Shown piece after piece: positions 25,069 through 34,448 of a DNA stretch of 64,000 nucleotides. Origin of the DNA: an uncultured Verrucomicrobiota bacterium (GTDB taxonomy: Bacteria > Verrucomicrobiota > Verrucomicrobiia > Limisphaerales > UBA9464); assembly GCA_903907925.1 (NCBI GenBank), contig CAIVQB010000020.1:1-64000 (forward strand), read 5' to 3'. Each line of letters starts with the position of its first letter. Position 1 is the stretch's first letter. The notes beneath the pieces were generated by a model, which did no database searches, was not told the DNA's origin, and saw nothing but the letters and a program-made list of their open reading frames with translations. The position numbers and the translations under genes are program-made.

Positions 25069-25652
25069 TCAAACGTCTCCGTCGATGCCGGGACCTGGTC
25101 TTCCCGCGGCTTCGGATTGGGCGGCTTGGTTCCGCGCAGGGTGTAGATGTAGCTGGCCACGGAATAGATCTCCTTGGGCTGCAGAACACCCTTCCAGGTC
25201 AGCATGCCCTTTTCCGGCACGCCGTTGATCACCACCTTGAGGTTGTCGGAGAAGTTGGTTCCGTGGATCCAGTAATCGTCACACAGATTGGGGCCGACCA
25301 AGCCGCCACCGTCGGCGCGATGGCACGGGGCGCAATAGGTGCCGAAGGTTTTTCCACCTTGGGCGACGACAATCGGGTCTTTGGAGGGTTCGAGCCCCGA
25401 AAGAGTCGCCTCGAACTTGGACTGGGCCGCGTTCTTCAACGCCTCGCCCTCGCGGGATTCCTTGGCGTATTCCGCCGCGGACAAAGGCCCCATGTTCAGC
25501 ACGTGATAATACACCAGGTAGCCGGCGGCGTAGATCACGCAGAGCACGAAAAGCCACACCCACCACCGGGGCAGATTGTTGTCGAGTTCCTGAATGCCGT
25601 CGGCTTCGTGGTCCAGCAACAGGGGATCTTTCGGTCGGATCGGATCATTCAT
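25065..25652 (-). CDS. ccoP: cbb3-type cytochrome oxidase subunit III (CcoP), mono-heme
   Basis: The 195-residue product has an N-terminal FixP-type helix (LPRWWVWLFVLCVIYAAGYL) and a periplasmic cytochrome c domain. Only one heme site, CAPCHRADGGG, is present, with the axial Met probably in GVPEKGMLTWKG. Canonical CcoP is di-heme and longer (about 300 residues); short mono-heme forms are known in other phyla. It feeds electrons to the catalytic subunit. It overlaps ccoQ by 8 bases and ccoG by 4. Confidence 0.9.
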   Translation of the reverse strand: MNDPIRPKDPLLLDHEADGIQELDNNLPRWWVWLFVLCVIYAAGYLVYYHVLNMGPLSAAEYAKESREGEALKNAAQSKFEATLSGLEPSKDPIVVAQGGKTFGTYCAPCHRADGGGLVGPNLCDDYWIHGTNFSDNLKVVINGVPEKGMLTWKGVLQPKEIYSVASYIYTLRGTKPPNPKPREDQVPASTETFE

Positions 25653-25845
25653 GGTGGGCTTCTCCTTTTAACTCGGACGTGATTTCACCGTCGGACAGGG
25701 GCAGGGATTCCATGGTGGTCAGAAATGATTTCTTTTGCAGGAAGGTCCAGATCAGCGCTCCGGTGAACACGGTGAAAAACAGGCAGATGGAAATGATGCC
25801 GAAGAGGCCGATGCCTCCCGTTTCCTTGAGAACGTTTTGAATCAT
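25645..25845 (-). CDS. ccoQ: cbb3 oxidase subunit CcoQ-like
   Basis: The 66-residue product is one membrane segment (IGLFGIISICLFFTVFTGAL) with a short charged C-terminal tail. Position between ccoNO and ccoP, size and topology match CcoQ, a small stabilising subunit. It overlaps ccoP by 8 bases. Confidence 0.75.
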   Translation of the reverse strand: MIQNVLKETGGIGLFGIISICLFFTVFTGALIWTFLQKKSFLTTMESLPLSDGEITSELKGEAHHE

Positions 25846-25850
25846 GGAGT

Positions 25851-28016
25851 TCAGGGGTTGAGCGAAACCGTGGTCTGGGGAAGTGGCGCCAGGTCCGCAG
25901 TCTTCGGTGCCTGGCCGGCCTTGATGTCGGTGCCCAGCCGTTGGAGATAGGCAATCAACGCGATGATTTCCCGGTTGGACTCGGCCTTGACCATCCCAGC
26001 CTTAAGATTCTGGACGATGGTGGCCGCCTGCTTCTCCAGATCCTTCTGAGCTCTGGCTTCATAGCCGGCGGGGTAGGGCACCCCGACCTTGCGCAGGGCG
26101 GCAATGCGTGCCGGAAGGGAGTTCGTTTCCAACTTCTGGGTCAGCAACCACGGATAGCGCGGCATGATGGATCCCGGCGAGGTCAGCCGTGGATCATCCA
26201 TGTGATTGTAGTGCCAGGCGTCGGGGTACTTTCCACCGATCCGGTGCAGGTCGGGACCGGTGCGCTTGGAACCCCAGAGGAACGGGTGATCGTAGACGAA
26301 TTCGCCCGCCTTGGAGTATTCGCCGTAACGCTCGGTTTCCGAACGGAATGGACGGATCATCTGTGAATGGCACCCGACGCAACCCTCGCGGATGTAGAGA
26401 TCGCGCCCGAGCACCTCCAACGGAGAGTAGGGTTTGACGCTCGAGATCGTGGGGACGTTGCCCTGGATGACGAACATCGGAATGATCTCGACCGCGCCGC
26501 CGATTAACACTGCGACGGTGGCCAGCACTGAAAGCAGACCGGCCTTGCTCTCCAGCCAGCGATGACCGGATTCAGCACCATGACCGCTGCGTTCCAGTGC
26601 CGGGGCCTGGGCTTCGGTGTCGGGTTCGAATCGGCCCTGCCGGGCGGTCTTGTAGAGGTTGTAGCAGCCGATCAACACGCCGAGGATGTAGAGGCTGCCG
26701 CCGACGGCGCGCAGTCGGTACATCGGGATCAATTGGAGGACGGTTTCCAGGAAGTTCGGATACTGTAAAAAGCCGTCGGGGGTGAATTGCTTCCACATCA
26801 GCCCCTGGGTGATGCCGCTCCAATACATCGGCACCACGTAGAACATCATGCCCAACAGCCCTAGCCAGAAGTGCCAGTTGGCCAGCTTCACCGAATAGAG
26901 ATCGGTCCGGTAAAGCCGTGGAAAGAGCCAGTAGAGCATGGAAAAGGTGAGGAATCCGTTCCAACCCAGCGCGCCGGTGTGGACGTGGGCGATGGTCCAG
27001 TCGGTGTAGTGGGACAGCGAATTGACCGATTTGATCGAGAGCATGGGACCCTCGAGCGTGGCCATGCCGTAGGCGGTCACCGCCACCACCATGAACTTGA
27101 GCATGGGCTCCTGACGGACCTTGTCCCAGGCCCCGCGGAGGGTGAGCAGGCCGTTCAACATTCCGCCCCAGGACGGTGCGACCAGCATGATCGAAAACGC
27201 CATTCCCAGCGATTGAGCCCAGTCGGGCAGCGCGGTGTAGAGGAGATGATGGGGTCCGGCCCAGATGTAGATGAAGATCAATGCCCAGAAATGGATGATC
27301 GAAAGGCGGTAGCTGAAGACCGGCCGGCCGGAAGCCTTGGGCAGGAAATAGTACATCAGCCCGAGGTAGGGCGTGGTGAGGAAGAAGGCCACGGCGTTGT
27401 GGCCGTACCACCATTGCACCAGTGCATCCTGGACGCCGGCGTAGATCGAGTAGCTCTTGAACGCTCCGGCCGGAACCTCGAGCGAGTTGACGATATGCAG
27501 GATCGCCACCGTGATGGCCGTGGCGATGTAGAACCAGATCGCGACGTAGAGATGCTTTTCGCGCCGTTTCCAAATCGTCCCGAACAGGTTGATGCAAAAC
27601 ACCACCCAGACGAGGGCGATGGCGATGTCGATCGGCCATTCCAGTTCCGCGTATTCCTTGCTGGTGGTCAGTCCGAGCGGCAGGGAGATGGCCGCCGCCA
27701 CGATGATGGCGTTCCAGCCCCAGAAATTGATCCAACTCAGTGTGTCATTGAACATCCGCGCCTTGCACAACCGCTGGAGCGAATAGTAGATGCCCATGAA
27801 CATGCCGTTGCCGACGAAGGCGAAGATCACGGCGTTGGTGTGCAGCGGACGGAGCCGCCCGAAGGTGATGTATTGGAGGTTCAGGTTCGCGCCCGGCAGG
27901 AAGAGTTCCACCGCCGCCAGAAGCCCTGCCAGCATCCCCACCACCGCCCAGATCGAGGTGGCGATGGCGAAGGCTCGTACGACCCGGTTGTCGTACTTGA
28001 ATGTTTCAATGTTCAT
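25851..28016 (-). CDS. ccoNO: Fused cbb3-type cytochrome oxidase subunits I and II (CcoN-CcoO)
   Basis: The 721-residue protein joins the catalytic heme-copper subunit CcoN (about residues 1-500) and the mono-heme cytochrome c subunit CcoO (about 520-721). The CcoN part has 12 or so membrane spans with histidines in TNAVIFAFVGNGMFMG, WWYGHNAVAFFL and YIWAGPHHLLYTALPDW, and TIAHVHTGALGWNG. The CcoO part has a membrane segment, REGCVGCHSQMIRPF with the heme site, and FLWGSKRTGPDLHRIGGKY. It reduces oxygen to water at the inner membrane with proton pumping. Start ATG 28016 removes an Arg-rich N-terminal extension; it overlaps ccoS by 11 bases. Confidence 0.95.
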   Translation of the reverse strand: MNIETFKYDNRVVRAFAIATSIWAVVGMLAGLLAAVELFLPGANLNLQYITFGRLRPLHTNAVIFAFVGNGMFMGIYYSLQRLCKARMFNDTLSWINFWGWNAIIVAAAISLPLGLTTSKEYAELEWPIDIAIALVWVVFCINLFGTIWKRREKHLYVAIWFYIATAITVAILHIVNSLEVPAGAFKSYSIYAGVQDALVQWWYGHNAVAFFLTTPYLGLMYYFLPKASGRPVFSYRLSIIHFWALIFIYIWAGPHHLLYTALPDWAQSLGMAFSIMLVAPSWGGMLNGLLTLRGAWDKVRQEPMLKFMVVAVTAYGMATLEGPMLSIKSVNSLSHYTDWTIAHVHTGALGWNGFLTFSMLYWLFPRLYRTDLYSVKLANWHFWLGLLGMMFYVVPMYWSGITQGLMWKQFTPDGFLQYPNFLETVLQLIPMYRLRAVGGSLYILGVLIGCYNLYKTARQGRFEPDTEAQAPALERSGHGAESGHRWLESKAGLLSVLATVAVLIGGAVEIIPMFVIQGNVPTISSVKPYSPLEVLGRDLYIREGCVGCHSQMIRPFRSETERYGEYSKAGEFVYDHPFLWGSKRTGPDLHRIGGKYPDAWHYNHMDDPRLTSPGSIMPRYPWLLTQKLETNSLPARIAALRKVGVPYPAGYEARAQKDLEKQAATIVQNLKAGMVKAESNREIIALIAYLQRLGTDIKAGQAPKTADLAPLPQTTVSLNP

Positions 28017-28203
28017 GGTCGATTCCAGTTTCGTTGTCGCAAAGGGGTGCCGCCGTCGTCGGTCGGTCTTCTTCCGCCAGGATCCGCATCGCCGGCGTGT
28101 CGGTGTCCTCGAACTGACCCGTGCGGACGGACCAGATGAACGCGGCGAGAAACGACCCGGCAAACACCAGACTCACGGGGATGAGTATGAGGATGACGTT
28201 CAT
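28006..28203 (-). CDS. ccoS: Cytochrome oxidase maturation protein CcoS
   Basis: The 65-residue product is a single N-terminal membrane segment (VILILIPVSLVFAGSFLAAF) with IWSVRTGQFEDTDTPAMRIL, the conserved tail of CcoS, required for heme insertion into cbb3 oxidase. ATG 28203 overlaps the ccoI stop by 4 bases, and the gene overlaps ccoNO by 11. Confidence 0.9.
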   Translation of the reverse strand: MNVILILIPVSLVFAGSFLAAFIWSVRTGQFEDTDTPAMRILAEEDRPTTAAPLCDNETGIDHEH

Positions 28204-30776
28204 GTCGGCTTTCCCTCCCTTGGCGTGGTCTTCGCAGGGATTGGGTTGTCCGATGTCGCGAAAATACGACCCGAACCCGCCCTGAAGCTGCGGCGTCCGC
28301 ACCAATGGGTGGCACCGCAGGCCACCGCCACCACCGAGGCCGAACTTAGCGGCATCAGGATCGCGCAGACGACCGGCGCCAGGTTTCCACTCGCTGCAAT
28401 GGCGAGTCCGGCGACGTTGTAGAGCGTCGACACGACAAAACTCAGGCGCACAACCCGCACTGCGGAGATGGAAAACGACAGCAGCGCGGCGAGTTGCGGA
28501 AGTCGCGACGCCTCGATGATGACGTCGCTGGCCGGCGAGAAAGCACCCGCCTCCTCGATCACCGCGACGCCCACGTCGCCCTGTTGCAGGGCTCCAGCGT
28601 CGTTCAATCCGTCGCCCACCATCATCACCCGGTGTCCCTCCGCCTGCAGCCGGCGGATGTGATTGAGCTTGTCCGCCGGACTCTGGTGGAACTGGAGATG
28701 CCCGGTCCCACCAAACACCGCCGCGAAACGTTCGCGTTCGCGTTCGTTGTCACCGCTCAACAATTCCACCCTTCGACTCCGGCCGAGATTCCGCACCAAG
28801 TCTTCGACTTCCGGACGCAACGGGCTCGTGAGGACGAACCCACCGCGAAACCGGCCGTCCAGCGCGATCCACAGCGAACCGGTCCCGTCGCCTCCCGGGG
28901 TCAGTTCAATGCCCGACGCCGCCAGCCAGGCGCGCGATCCAATCCGCACGGCGACGCCGTCGGACGTTCCTTCGATTCCACATCCCGGATGTTCCCGGAA
29001 CCCGGCGACGAAACCGCCGGCGAAACGGGTGTCGGTGTCGCCCTGAAGTAGGGCAGCGAGGCGGCGGGAAAGGGGATGGGTCGATTGACGGGCGATTTCG
29101 TGAATCGCGCGGCGCTCCCTGGAATCGAGTGGTTCTCCCTGGAACACCATCTCGCCCGCCTTCGGGAGTGTCAGCGTTCCGGTCTTGTCGAAGACCACCG
29201 TGTTGATCCGGGCCAGCGTCTCGATCACGCCGGAATTGCGCAAAAAAATGCCCTGCCGACCCAGCACCCGTTGACCCGTCCCCAGAGTGAATGGTGCCGC
29301 CAGGGCTAGGGCGCAGGGGCAGGCCACGATCAGAACCGAGGTGAAGGATTTCACCGCCTTTTCCGGGGCACGAACCGCCCAGAAGGCCGCCGCCGCCAGC
29401 GCAATCCCCAGAATGATCCAGGTGAACCGCCGGCTGTAGCGATGGGTCAATGTATCGAACGCATCGCCCTTCGGTTTCCGAAACGCATCCCGATCCCACA
29501 GTGAAATCAGATGGCTTTGCGAAACCGGCTTGGTGATCGCCAGTTCGATCGTTCCGCCCACCTGACGGCCACCCGCGTACAATCGGTCGCCGGCAGCCCG
29601 CGGAACAGGTTCAGATTCGCCGGTGACGAAACTGTAGTCGATCATCGCTGCGTCGGTGATCAACGTGGCATCGGCGGGGATCAGTTCCCCATTTCGGATC
29701 CGAATCCGTTCACCGATGCCGAGACGGTCGATCGCCACCCGTTCCTCGCCGTACGCAGTCATCCGGAGAACCGACAGCGGAAAGAAGGACCGGTAGTCGC
29801 GGTCGAATGAAATCCGGTCGAAGGTCTTCTGCTGGAAGATCCGTCCGCAGAGCAGGAAGAAAAGGAGTCCGGCGAGGGAATCGAAATAGCCCGCGCCCCG
29901 CCCGAAGCCGACCTCCCACGCGCTTTGCAACCACAACGCCGCGATCCCCGCCGCGATCGGAACCTCGATGCTCATGCGTCGCTGGCGGAGGCTGAAGAGG
30001 CACGAGCGCCAGTAGTCGGCCGCGCTGAAAACGACGACCGGGATCGACAGCGCGAGGCTCAACCATCCGAACATCGCCTTGAACTCCGGTCCGCTGAAAG
30101 TGTCCAACCGGCTGCCCAATCCGAAATACGCCGGGAGGCTGAACAACATCGTGTTGCCGAACGCGAATCCCGCCACGGCCACCTGCAGCCACAGGCGTCG
30201 GGAGATCGGATTCGACGGCCGTTCGAGGTCGGCCAGGTTGAGGTCGGGCGGATATCCGAGTGATTCCAGCAGCGTCGCCACTTCGGCCAGCCGGATGACC
30301 CGCGGATCGAAGCCAACGGTGACTTCCTTCCGGACGAACGCGACCGTCGACGGGCCGATGCCGGGTTTCAGTCGGAACAGGTTTTCCAGCAGCCAGACGC
30401 AGGCCACACAATGGAGGGCCGGCACGCGGAAGGTGACCCGGGTTGACGTGTCGTCGCTGTAATGAACGAAACGTGCCCGGACTTCGGGGCTGTCGAGGAA
30501 GGTGTAGCGATCCGCGCCCGCTGCAACGCCGACCGGTTGACCATTCCGTTCGGTCAGGGCGTAGAACCGATTCAGACCGTGTTCCGACAGAAGCTCAAAG
30601 ACGGTCCGGCATCCCGCGCAGCAGAACCATTTTTCATCCAGCGTGTTGGCCGTGTCGTGTCCCGTTGAACGGGTGCCACCGGGGGTGCCGCAATGGAAAC
30701 AGACGACCGCCAGGTCCCCGAACCGGGCGGTCTGTCCTGCGTTGATGATGGAGTGGATTCCAGCGGTGGCCTGCAT
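28200..30776 (-). CDS. ccoI: Copper-exporting P-type ATPase CcoI (FixI)
   Basis: The 858-residue product delivers copper to the cbb3 oxidase. It opens with a cysteine-rich metal domain (CFHCG; WFCCAGCRTVFELL), a heavy-metal-associated segment with HCVACVWLLEN, eight membrane helices with the CPC motif in VACPCALALA, the phosphorylation site VFDKTGTLT, and VMMVGDGLNDAGAL. The A-domain loop is FVTGESEPVPRAAG. First gene of the operon transcribed rightmost to left. Start ATG 30776. I saw no obvious FNR box in the 220 bases upstream. Confidence 0.93.
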   Translation of the reverse strand: MQATAGIHSIINAGQTARFGDLAVVCFHCGTPGGTRSTGHDTANTLDEKWFCCAGCRTVFELLSEHGLNRFYALTERNGQPVGVAAGADRYTFLDSPEVRARFVHYSDDTSTRVTFRVPALHCVACVWLLENLFRLKPGIGPSTVAFVRKEVTVGFDPRVIRLAEVATLLESLGYPPDLNLADLERPSNPISRRLWLQVAVAGFAFGNTMLFSLPAYFGLGSRLDTFSGPEFKAMFGWLSLALSIPVVVFSAADYWRSCLFSLRQRRMSIEVPIAAGIAALWLQSAWEVGFGRGAGYFDSLAGLLFFLLCGRIFQQKTFDRISFDRDYRSFFPLSVLRMTAYGEERVAIDRLGIGERIRIRNGELIPADATLITDAAMIDYSFVTGESEPVPRAAGDRLYAGGRQVGGTIELAITKPVSQSHLISLWDRDAFRKPKGDAFDTLTHRYSRRFTWIILGIALAAAAFWAVRAPEKAVKSFTSVLIVACPCALALAAPFTLGTGQRVLGRQGIFLRNSGVIETLARINTVVFDKTGTLTLPKAGEMVFQGEPLDSRERRAIHEIARQSTHPLSRRLAALLQGDTDTRFAGGFVAGFREHPGCGIEGTSDGVAVRIGSRAWLAASGIELTPGGDGTGSLWIALDGRFRGGFVLTSPLRPEVEDLVRNLGRSRRVELLSGDNERERERFAAVFGGTGHLQFHQSPADKLNHIRRLQAEGHRVMMVGDGLNDAGALQQGDVGVAVIEEAGAFSPASDVIIEASRLPQLAALLSFSISAVRVVRLSFVVSTLYNVAGLAIAASGNLAPVVCAILMPLSSASVVAVACGATHWCGRRSFRAGSGRIFATSDNPIPAKTTPREGKPT

Positions 30777-30911
30777 CTGCGGCTTCCCAGAGCCGCGGTC
30801 ATCGTCGCTGGAAGATTCGGCGCGGGCTGTCCCTCCCTTGGTCTTTGTCGGCCGCCTTTTGCGCCGACACCTGCCTCCGGTTGAGCGGGATCCACGCCGC
30901 GAAATGGCGGG

Positions 30912-30990
30912 ACACTGATTGCACGAATGGACACGGATTGAGGCAGCTCGGAACAGAATGGACCGAATTCGATCCGCCCTTCAGGATTCC
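30912..30990 (+). repeat. Dispersed intergenic repeat, family A copy 3 (diverged)
   Basis: ACACTGATTGCACGAATGGA then ACAGAATGGACCGAATTCGA and CCCTTCAGGATTCC, sharing block order with the other family A copies but with many changes. Lies upstream of the cco operon. Confidence 0.4.
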
Positions 30991-31078
30991 ATGTGAATTC
31001 GTGAAATCAGTGTCTGTTACGCTTTTTCTGAAGCCTTCCAGGTCTTAGCTGGAATGATTCAGACGAAGCCGCAATAGG

Positions 31079-31181
31079 ACGTGGATTCACTGATGGAGAC
31101 GGAATGAACTGAATGAGACTGATTGGATCGGGTCTTCGGGAATCGGTGACATCGGATTCCGTCCATTCCGTTCATTCCGTC
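31079..31181 (+). repeat. Dispersed intergenic repeat, family A copy 4 with hairpin
   Basis: ACGTGGATTCACTGATGGAG then ACGGAATGAACTGAATG, GATTGGATCGGGTCTTCGGG and AATCGGTGAC. The internal GACGGAATGAACTGAATG (31098-31115) pairs with CATTCCGTTCATTCCGTC (31164-31181) with one mismatch, so this copy is also a long hairpin. It occupies the gap between the cco operon and the aldo/keto reductase. Confidence 0.65.
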
Positions 31182-31242
31182 TGAATCTCTTCTTCCGGAT
31201 TCGACCCCTGTCCCGGCTCCGAGATCGCAACCCGACAGGCTC

Positions 31243-32175
31243 CTAGTTGTTCTTCGCCAGCCCCTCGGTGTGGCCGAGGTTTTTCACGGGGGCGAAGATC
31301 GCCTGCACGTCCGCCAGCAATTCGAGGTCCATGGGTTCCGCCGCCCATTTCGCCCAGGTCCGGATGTTGTCGGGATTGGCGCTGCCGGCGATCGTCGTGG
31401 CGATGTCGGGATTCGCGATGCTGAACTGCAGCGCGAGTTGCGCGATGTCGACTCCCCGGCTGGTGCACAACGCCGCTGCGGCCCGGGCTGCGGCCTTCAC
31501 CGACTCGGGTTCCTTGAGCCAGGCGGGCAGGGGTGCCCGGGTCAGGAGCCGTGCGCTGAACGGACCGGCGTTCATGGCCCCGATGCCCTTCGCCTTGAGA
31601 TAGGGCACGGTTTCATCCGCAAATCGCGTGTTCTGCAGGGTGTATTGATTGTAGCTCAACACACAATCCACCGGGGTCTGGTCGGCAATAAACTTGAAGA
31701 TCTTCTGCGGATAGCCGCTGAACCCGATGAATCGAACCTTGCCCGCCGCCTGCGCCCGCCGAAGGGCCGGCAGCGTTTCGTCCACGATCTGCTGCATCTC
31801 CACGAACTCGATGTCGTGGCAGAGCACGATGTCGAGATGTCCGGTTCCGAGTCGGTGCAGCGACACATCGATCGATTCCGCCACCCGTTTGGCTGAGAAA
31901 TCGAAGTGTTGCAGATCGTAACGCCCGAGCTTGGTGGAGATCGTGTAGCTGTCGCGCGGAACACCCTTCAATGCAACGCCGAGGAGCACCTCACTCATCC
32001 CCCGGCCGTAGAAGGGCGAGGTGTCGATAAAGTTGAGGCCGCTCTCCAGAGCCACCCGGACGCTCTTGATGGCCTCATCCAGGGTGACGGATCGGAATTC
32101 CTGCCCCAACGAGCTGGCACCGAATCCCAAAACCGGCAGTTGAAGTCCCGTCTGACCCAAAGTGCGCGTTTGCAT
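31243..32175 (-). CDS. Aldo/keto reductase
   Basis: The 310-residue product is a TIM-barrel NADPH-dependent reductase. Catalytic residues are visible: Asp and Tyr in FIDTSPFYGRG, Lys in ISTKLGRYD, and His in IVLCHDIE. The start LGQTGLQLPVLGFGASSLG and the phrase VRFIGFSGYPQ recall L-fucose/L-galactose dehydrogenases of this superfamily, so a sugar-oxidising role is possible. Start ATG 32175 is chosen over extended starts to 32391. It is divergent to the amidase gene. Confidence 0.85.
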   Translation of the reverse strand: MQTRTLGQTGLQLPVLGFGASSLGQEFRSVTLDEAIKSVRVALESGLNFIDTSPFYGRGMSEVLLGVALKGVPRDSYTISTKLGRYDLQHFDFSAKRVAESIDVSLHRLGTGHLDIVLCHDIEFVEMQQIVDETLPALRRAQAAGKVRFIGFSGYPQKIFKFIADQTPVDCVLSYNQYTLQNTRFADETVPYLKAKGIGAMNAGPFSARLLTRAPLPAWLKEPESVKAAARAAAALCTSRGVDIAQLALQFSIANPDIATTIAGSANPDNIRTWAKWAAEPMDLELLADVQAIFAPVKNLGHTEGLAKNN

Positions 32176-32327
32176 GCGGTAACCAAACCGATCAGGACCG
32201 CGGCTGGGGAGAGAAAAATTTCCGGAACAAAGACCAAATGGTTCGGTGTACATCCACGGCGGTGGTAAGACCGCCAGGATTCCGTGTCCTTTGACAGAAA
32301 TTGAAACCAGTCTCAAAGCTTCCTGGC

Positions 32328-34004
32328 GTGAACTCTTCAACGTGCCGGGTGATACGACTGGTGTTCGCCCTCCTTCTGTTTTCAGGGTCATTGTCGCCGC
32401 GGTGTCGCGCGCAGATCACCGAGGTGGACGTCACCAGTGCCGCCCGGATCCAGGGTCTCGAATTCACCGAGCCCGAACGCCGGCAGATGCTGGAAGCGCT
32501 GCAGGAACGCCTCGGCGCGTTGGAATTGCTTCGAAAGCATTCGTTCCCGAACGCGCTGGAGTCGTCGTTGGTCTTCGATCCGCGACCGACCGGATTCCAG
32601 GTGCCACCGACGAGCGAACGGTTTCGATGGCATCCGCCACGTGCCGTCCGGCGACCTGCGGATTCCGAAGAATTGGCCTGGCTGCCGGTGGCTCAATTGG
32701 CCGGTTTGATCCGTTCCCAGCAGGTGACGTCAGAGGAATTGACCCGACTTTCCCTCGACCGTCTCAAACGGTTCGGTCCCGCCCTGCACTGTGTGGTGAC
32801 GCTCACGGAAGAGCGCGCGCTGGCATCCGCCCGTCGCGCCGATGCAGAGATGCGACAGGGCCACTGGCGTGGACCGCTTCACGGCATTCCCTACGGCGCC
32901 AAGGATCTCCTGGCGACCCGCGGCATCCGCACCACATGGGGTGTATCCGTGTTCACCAACCAAATCCCCGAAGCGGACGCCACGGTGATTCGCAAGCTCG
33001 ATGAAGCCGGAGCCGTTCTGGTCGCCAAGTTGAGCCTGGGTGAACTCGCCATGGGCGATGTGTGGTTCGGCGGACTCACCCGAAATCCATGGCAACCCGA
33101 ACAGGGATCGAGCGGTTCGTCGGCGGGATCCGCGGCGTCGGTGGCGGCCGGTCTGGTGCCCTTTGCCATTGGTTCGGAGACGCTGGGTTCCATCATTTCC
33201 CCCTCGACCCGCTGTGGAGTCACGGGATTGCGGCCCACCTTCGGCCGGGTGAGCCGGGTGGGGGCGATGACGTTGTGCGCGTCGATGGACAAGATTGGAC
33301 CCCTCGCGCGCACTGCCGAGGATTGTGCCCTGGTGCTGGAGGTTTTGCGGGGCCCGGATGGTATCGACCGGACGGTGATCGACGCCGGATTTGGCTATCC
33401 GTTGAAACGCCCGATCCGATCACTGCGGATCGGCTACTTGAAGGAGTCCTTCGATCGTGAGGAACCCAATCGCACGAACCATCAGGCCTCGTTGGAGACG
33501 CTGCGTTCCCTGGGATTGGCGTTGAAACCGGTCACGTTGCCCGACTACCGGCCGGATTTTCTCTACCTCATTCTTTCAGCGGAATCGGCGGCGGAATTTG
33601 ATGAATTCACCCGGCACCATCAGGAACGAACGCTCGTGCAGCAGGGTTCCGGGGACTGGGCGAATTCATTCCGCAACGGACGTTTCATCAGCGCGGTCGA
33701 CTACATTCAGGCCAACCGAATTCGGACTCAACTGATCGCCGACATGGATCGATTGTTCCGCGACATCGACGTCCTGATTGCGCCGCCCTTCGGAGGTTCG
33801 CTGCTCGCGTTGAGCAATTTCTCCGGGCACCCGATGGTGGTGGTGCCGAATGTAGATCGGCGCACCGGGGCTGAATCGAGCCTGACCTTCACTGGACGCT
33901 TGTTTGGCGAGGCGGAGATCCTGGCGGTGGCGGAGGCGTTTCAGGCGTCCACCGGCTGGCATCGGCTGCGTCCCAATCTTTCCAGCCTCGCTTTGCCGCA
34001 GTAG
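32328..34004 (+). CDS. Secreted amidase-signature family protein
   Basis: The 558-residue product has a signal peptide (VIRLVFALLLFSGSLSPRCRA) and then an amidase-signature domain: catalytic Lys in PYGAKDLLATRG, GSSGSSAGSAASVAAG with the cis-Ser/Ser pair, and the downstream TLGSIISPSTRCGVTG. It hydrolyses an amide bond, substrate unknown. About 100 residues precede the catalytic Lys region, longer than in GatA, and its export rules out a GatCAB role. The start is uncertain; GTG 32328 was chosen (a TTG at 32301 is the alternative). Confidence 0.85.
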   Translation: MNSSTCRVIRLVFALLLFSGSLSPRCRAQITEVDVTSAARIQGLEFTEPERRQMLEALQERLGALELLRKHSFPNALESSLVFDPRPTGFQVPPTSERFRWHPPRAVRRPADSEELAWLPVAQLAGLIRSQQVTSEELTRLSLDRLKRFGPALHCVVTLTEERALASARRADAEMRQGHWRGPLHGIPYGAKDLLATRGIRTTWGVSVFTNQIPEADATVIRKLDEAGAVLVAKLSLGELAMGDVWFGGLTRNPWQPEQGSSGSSAGSAASVAAGLVPFAIGSETLGSIISPSTRCGVTGLRPTFGRVSRVGAMTLCASMDKIGPLARTAEDCALVLEVLRGPDGIDRTVIDAGFGYPLKRPIRSLRIGYLKESFDREEPNRTNHQASLETLRSLGLALKPVTLPDYRPDFLYLILSAESAAEFDEFTRHHQERTLVQQGSGDWANSFRNGRFISAVDYIQANRIRTQLIADMDRLFRDIDVLIAPPFGGSLLALSNFSGHPMVVVPNVDRRTGAESSLTFTGRLFGEAEILAVAEAFQASTGWHRLRPNLSSLALPQ

Positions 34005-34052
34005 CCGGACCCTGTCGGCTCCGCCGTGGGTCTCCAACTCCAACGGTGGTGA

Positions 34053-34379
34053 TCAACCCTTCTTGACGAAGCAGGCTTTCAGACCGATCGACATCCCCTC
34101 CATTTTGCAGGAAATCTCGTGGTCCCCTTCGACCAACTTGATGGCCTTCGATTTGGTTCCGCCTTTGAGAACCTGGGAGGAGCCCTTCAGTTTCAAATCC
34201 TTGATCAGAATCACCACGTCGCCGTCGGCGAGAACCGTACCGTGGGCGTCCTTGATCTCCCGTGCAGCAGCGGGCTGAGGTTCGCGCTCCCACTCGTGAC
34301 CGCAGGTGACGCATTCCCAGCGATCGGGGTGATCGAGGACTTCGGTCATCGTGCACATCGGGCAGGCAGGCTTGCTCAT
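34053..34379 (-). CDS. yjdM: PhnA/YjdM-family zinc-ribbon protein
   Basis: The 108-residue product has an N-terminal zinc ribbon (CPMC ... CVTCGHEW) and a C-terminal PhnA-type SH3-like barrel (GTVLADGDVVILIKDLKLKG; VEGDHEISCKMEGMSIGLKA). Despite the PhnA name the family's activity is not phosphonate cleavage and remains unclear. Length and motifs match well. It stands alone, 48 bases after the convergent amidase stop. Confidence 0.9.
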   Translation of the reverse strand: MSKPACPMCTMTEVLDHPDRWECVTCGHEWEREPQPAAAREIKDAHGTVLADGDVVILIKDLKLKGSSQVLKGGTKSKAIKLVEGDHEISCKMEGMSIGLKACFVKKG

Positions 34380-34448
34380 AAAGGAGCGGAGGATCAAAAA
34401 CTGTCTCTCCGGCGTAAATGGCCGGGAGAGACAGCCATCACCGTCCGG

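Noticed and set aside
30777-31000. FNR box (TTGAT-N4-ATCAA) for the cco operon
   Set aside because: No convincing match found by eye.
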